From contig USSP01000017.1 of NCBI GenBank assembly GCA_900557385.1, positions 1-13,806 of the forward strand: a stretch of DNA of 13,806 bases, read 5' to 3'. Both the position numbers and the translations under genes were made by a program. Below, piece after piece: positions 13,806 through 13,806 of this stretch (position 1 is its first letter; each line of letters opens with the position of its first letter). The stretch comes from an uncultured Lachnospiraceae bacterium (GTDB lineage Bacteria; Bacillota; Clostridia; Lachnospirales; Lachnospiraceae). Below the pieces are notes generated by a model. It did not search any database and had not been told where the DNA came from. It saw only the letters and a program-made list of their open reading frames with translations.

Positions 13806-13806
13806 T

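Overview
The window looks like a chromosomal segment of a Gram-positive Clostridia, most likely a gut Lachnospiraceae. This rests on moderate GC, strong AGGAGG-type ribosome binding sites, sigma-A promoters with 16-18 bp spacers, a tRNA(Trp) T-box leader, a FakB/DegV protein, a two-domain S1 protein and DUF3048/DUF5722 secreted proteins. The genus is inferred. All recognised protein genes lie on the minus strand, so they are transcribed from high to low coordinates. I see no insertion sequence, phage gene, CRISPR array, tRNA or rRNA.

Right end (about 11000-13806), in transcription order. An S1-domain RNA-binding protein has its own promoter. Next come a DegV-family fatty-acid-binding protein and a class II (FucA/AraD-like) aldolase, only 25 nt apart and probably cotranscribed. 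Upstream of the S1 gene, an intergenic region of about 230 nt carries two pairs of direct repeats. It ends in an RBS-preceded ATG on the plus strand that opens a frame of only 8 codons.

Middle (about 3957-10980): an envelope and transport block. It encodes a secreted DUF5722 protein (glycosidase-like, function unknown), a CtpE-like P-type cation ATPase, a secreted GH25 lysozyme with a long C-terminal wall-binding repeat array, and a secreted DUF3048 (YerB-like) protein. DUF5722, the ATPase and the lysozyme each have a recognisable promoter or -10 box. The DUF3048 gene follows the lysozyme by 31 nt and probably shares its transcript. A strong terminator hairpin lies between DUF5722 and the ATPase, but just downstream of the ATPase promoter. 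It is therefore both the end of one unit and part of the leader of the next.

Left end (1-3920): a tryptophan operon in the order trpE-trpG-trpC-trpF. The gene junctions are tight (ATGA overlaps at trpE/trpG and trpC/trpF). The operon follows a strong promoter and a leader of roughly 400 nt that contains a complete tRNA(Trp) T-box riboswitch: K-turn, UGG specifier, AGAGAG and GGUG elements, stem III, T-box sequence and terminator. Two features stand out. There is a second, perfect-looking intrinsic terminator inside the T-box linker, upstream of the antiterminator. Also, trpD is absent from its usual place between trpG and trpC.

Nothing here resembles a defence system or mobile element. The best leads are regulatory (the double-terminator trp leader, the hairpin in the ATPase leader, the repeats at the right edge) and the uncharacterised DUF5722 and DUF3048 envelope proteins.
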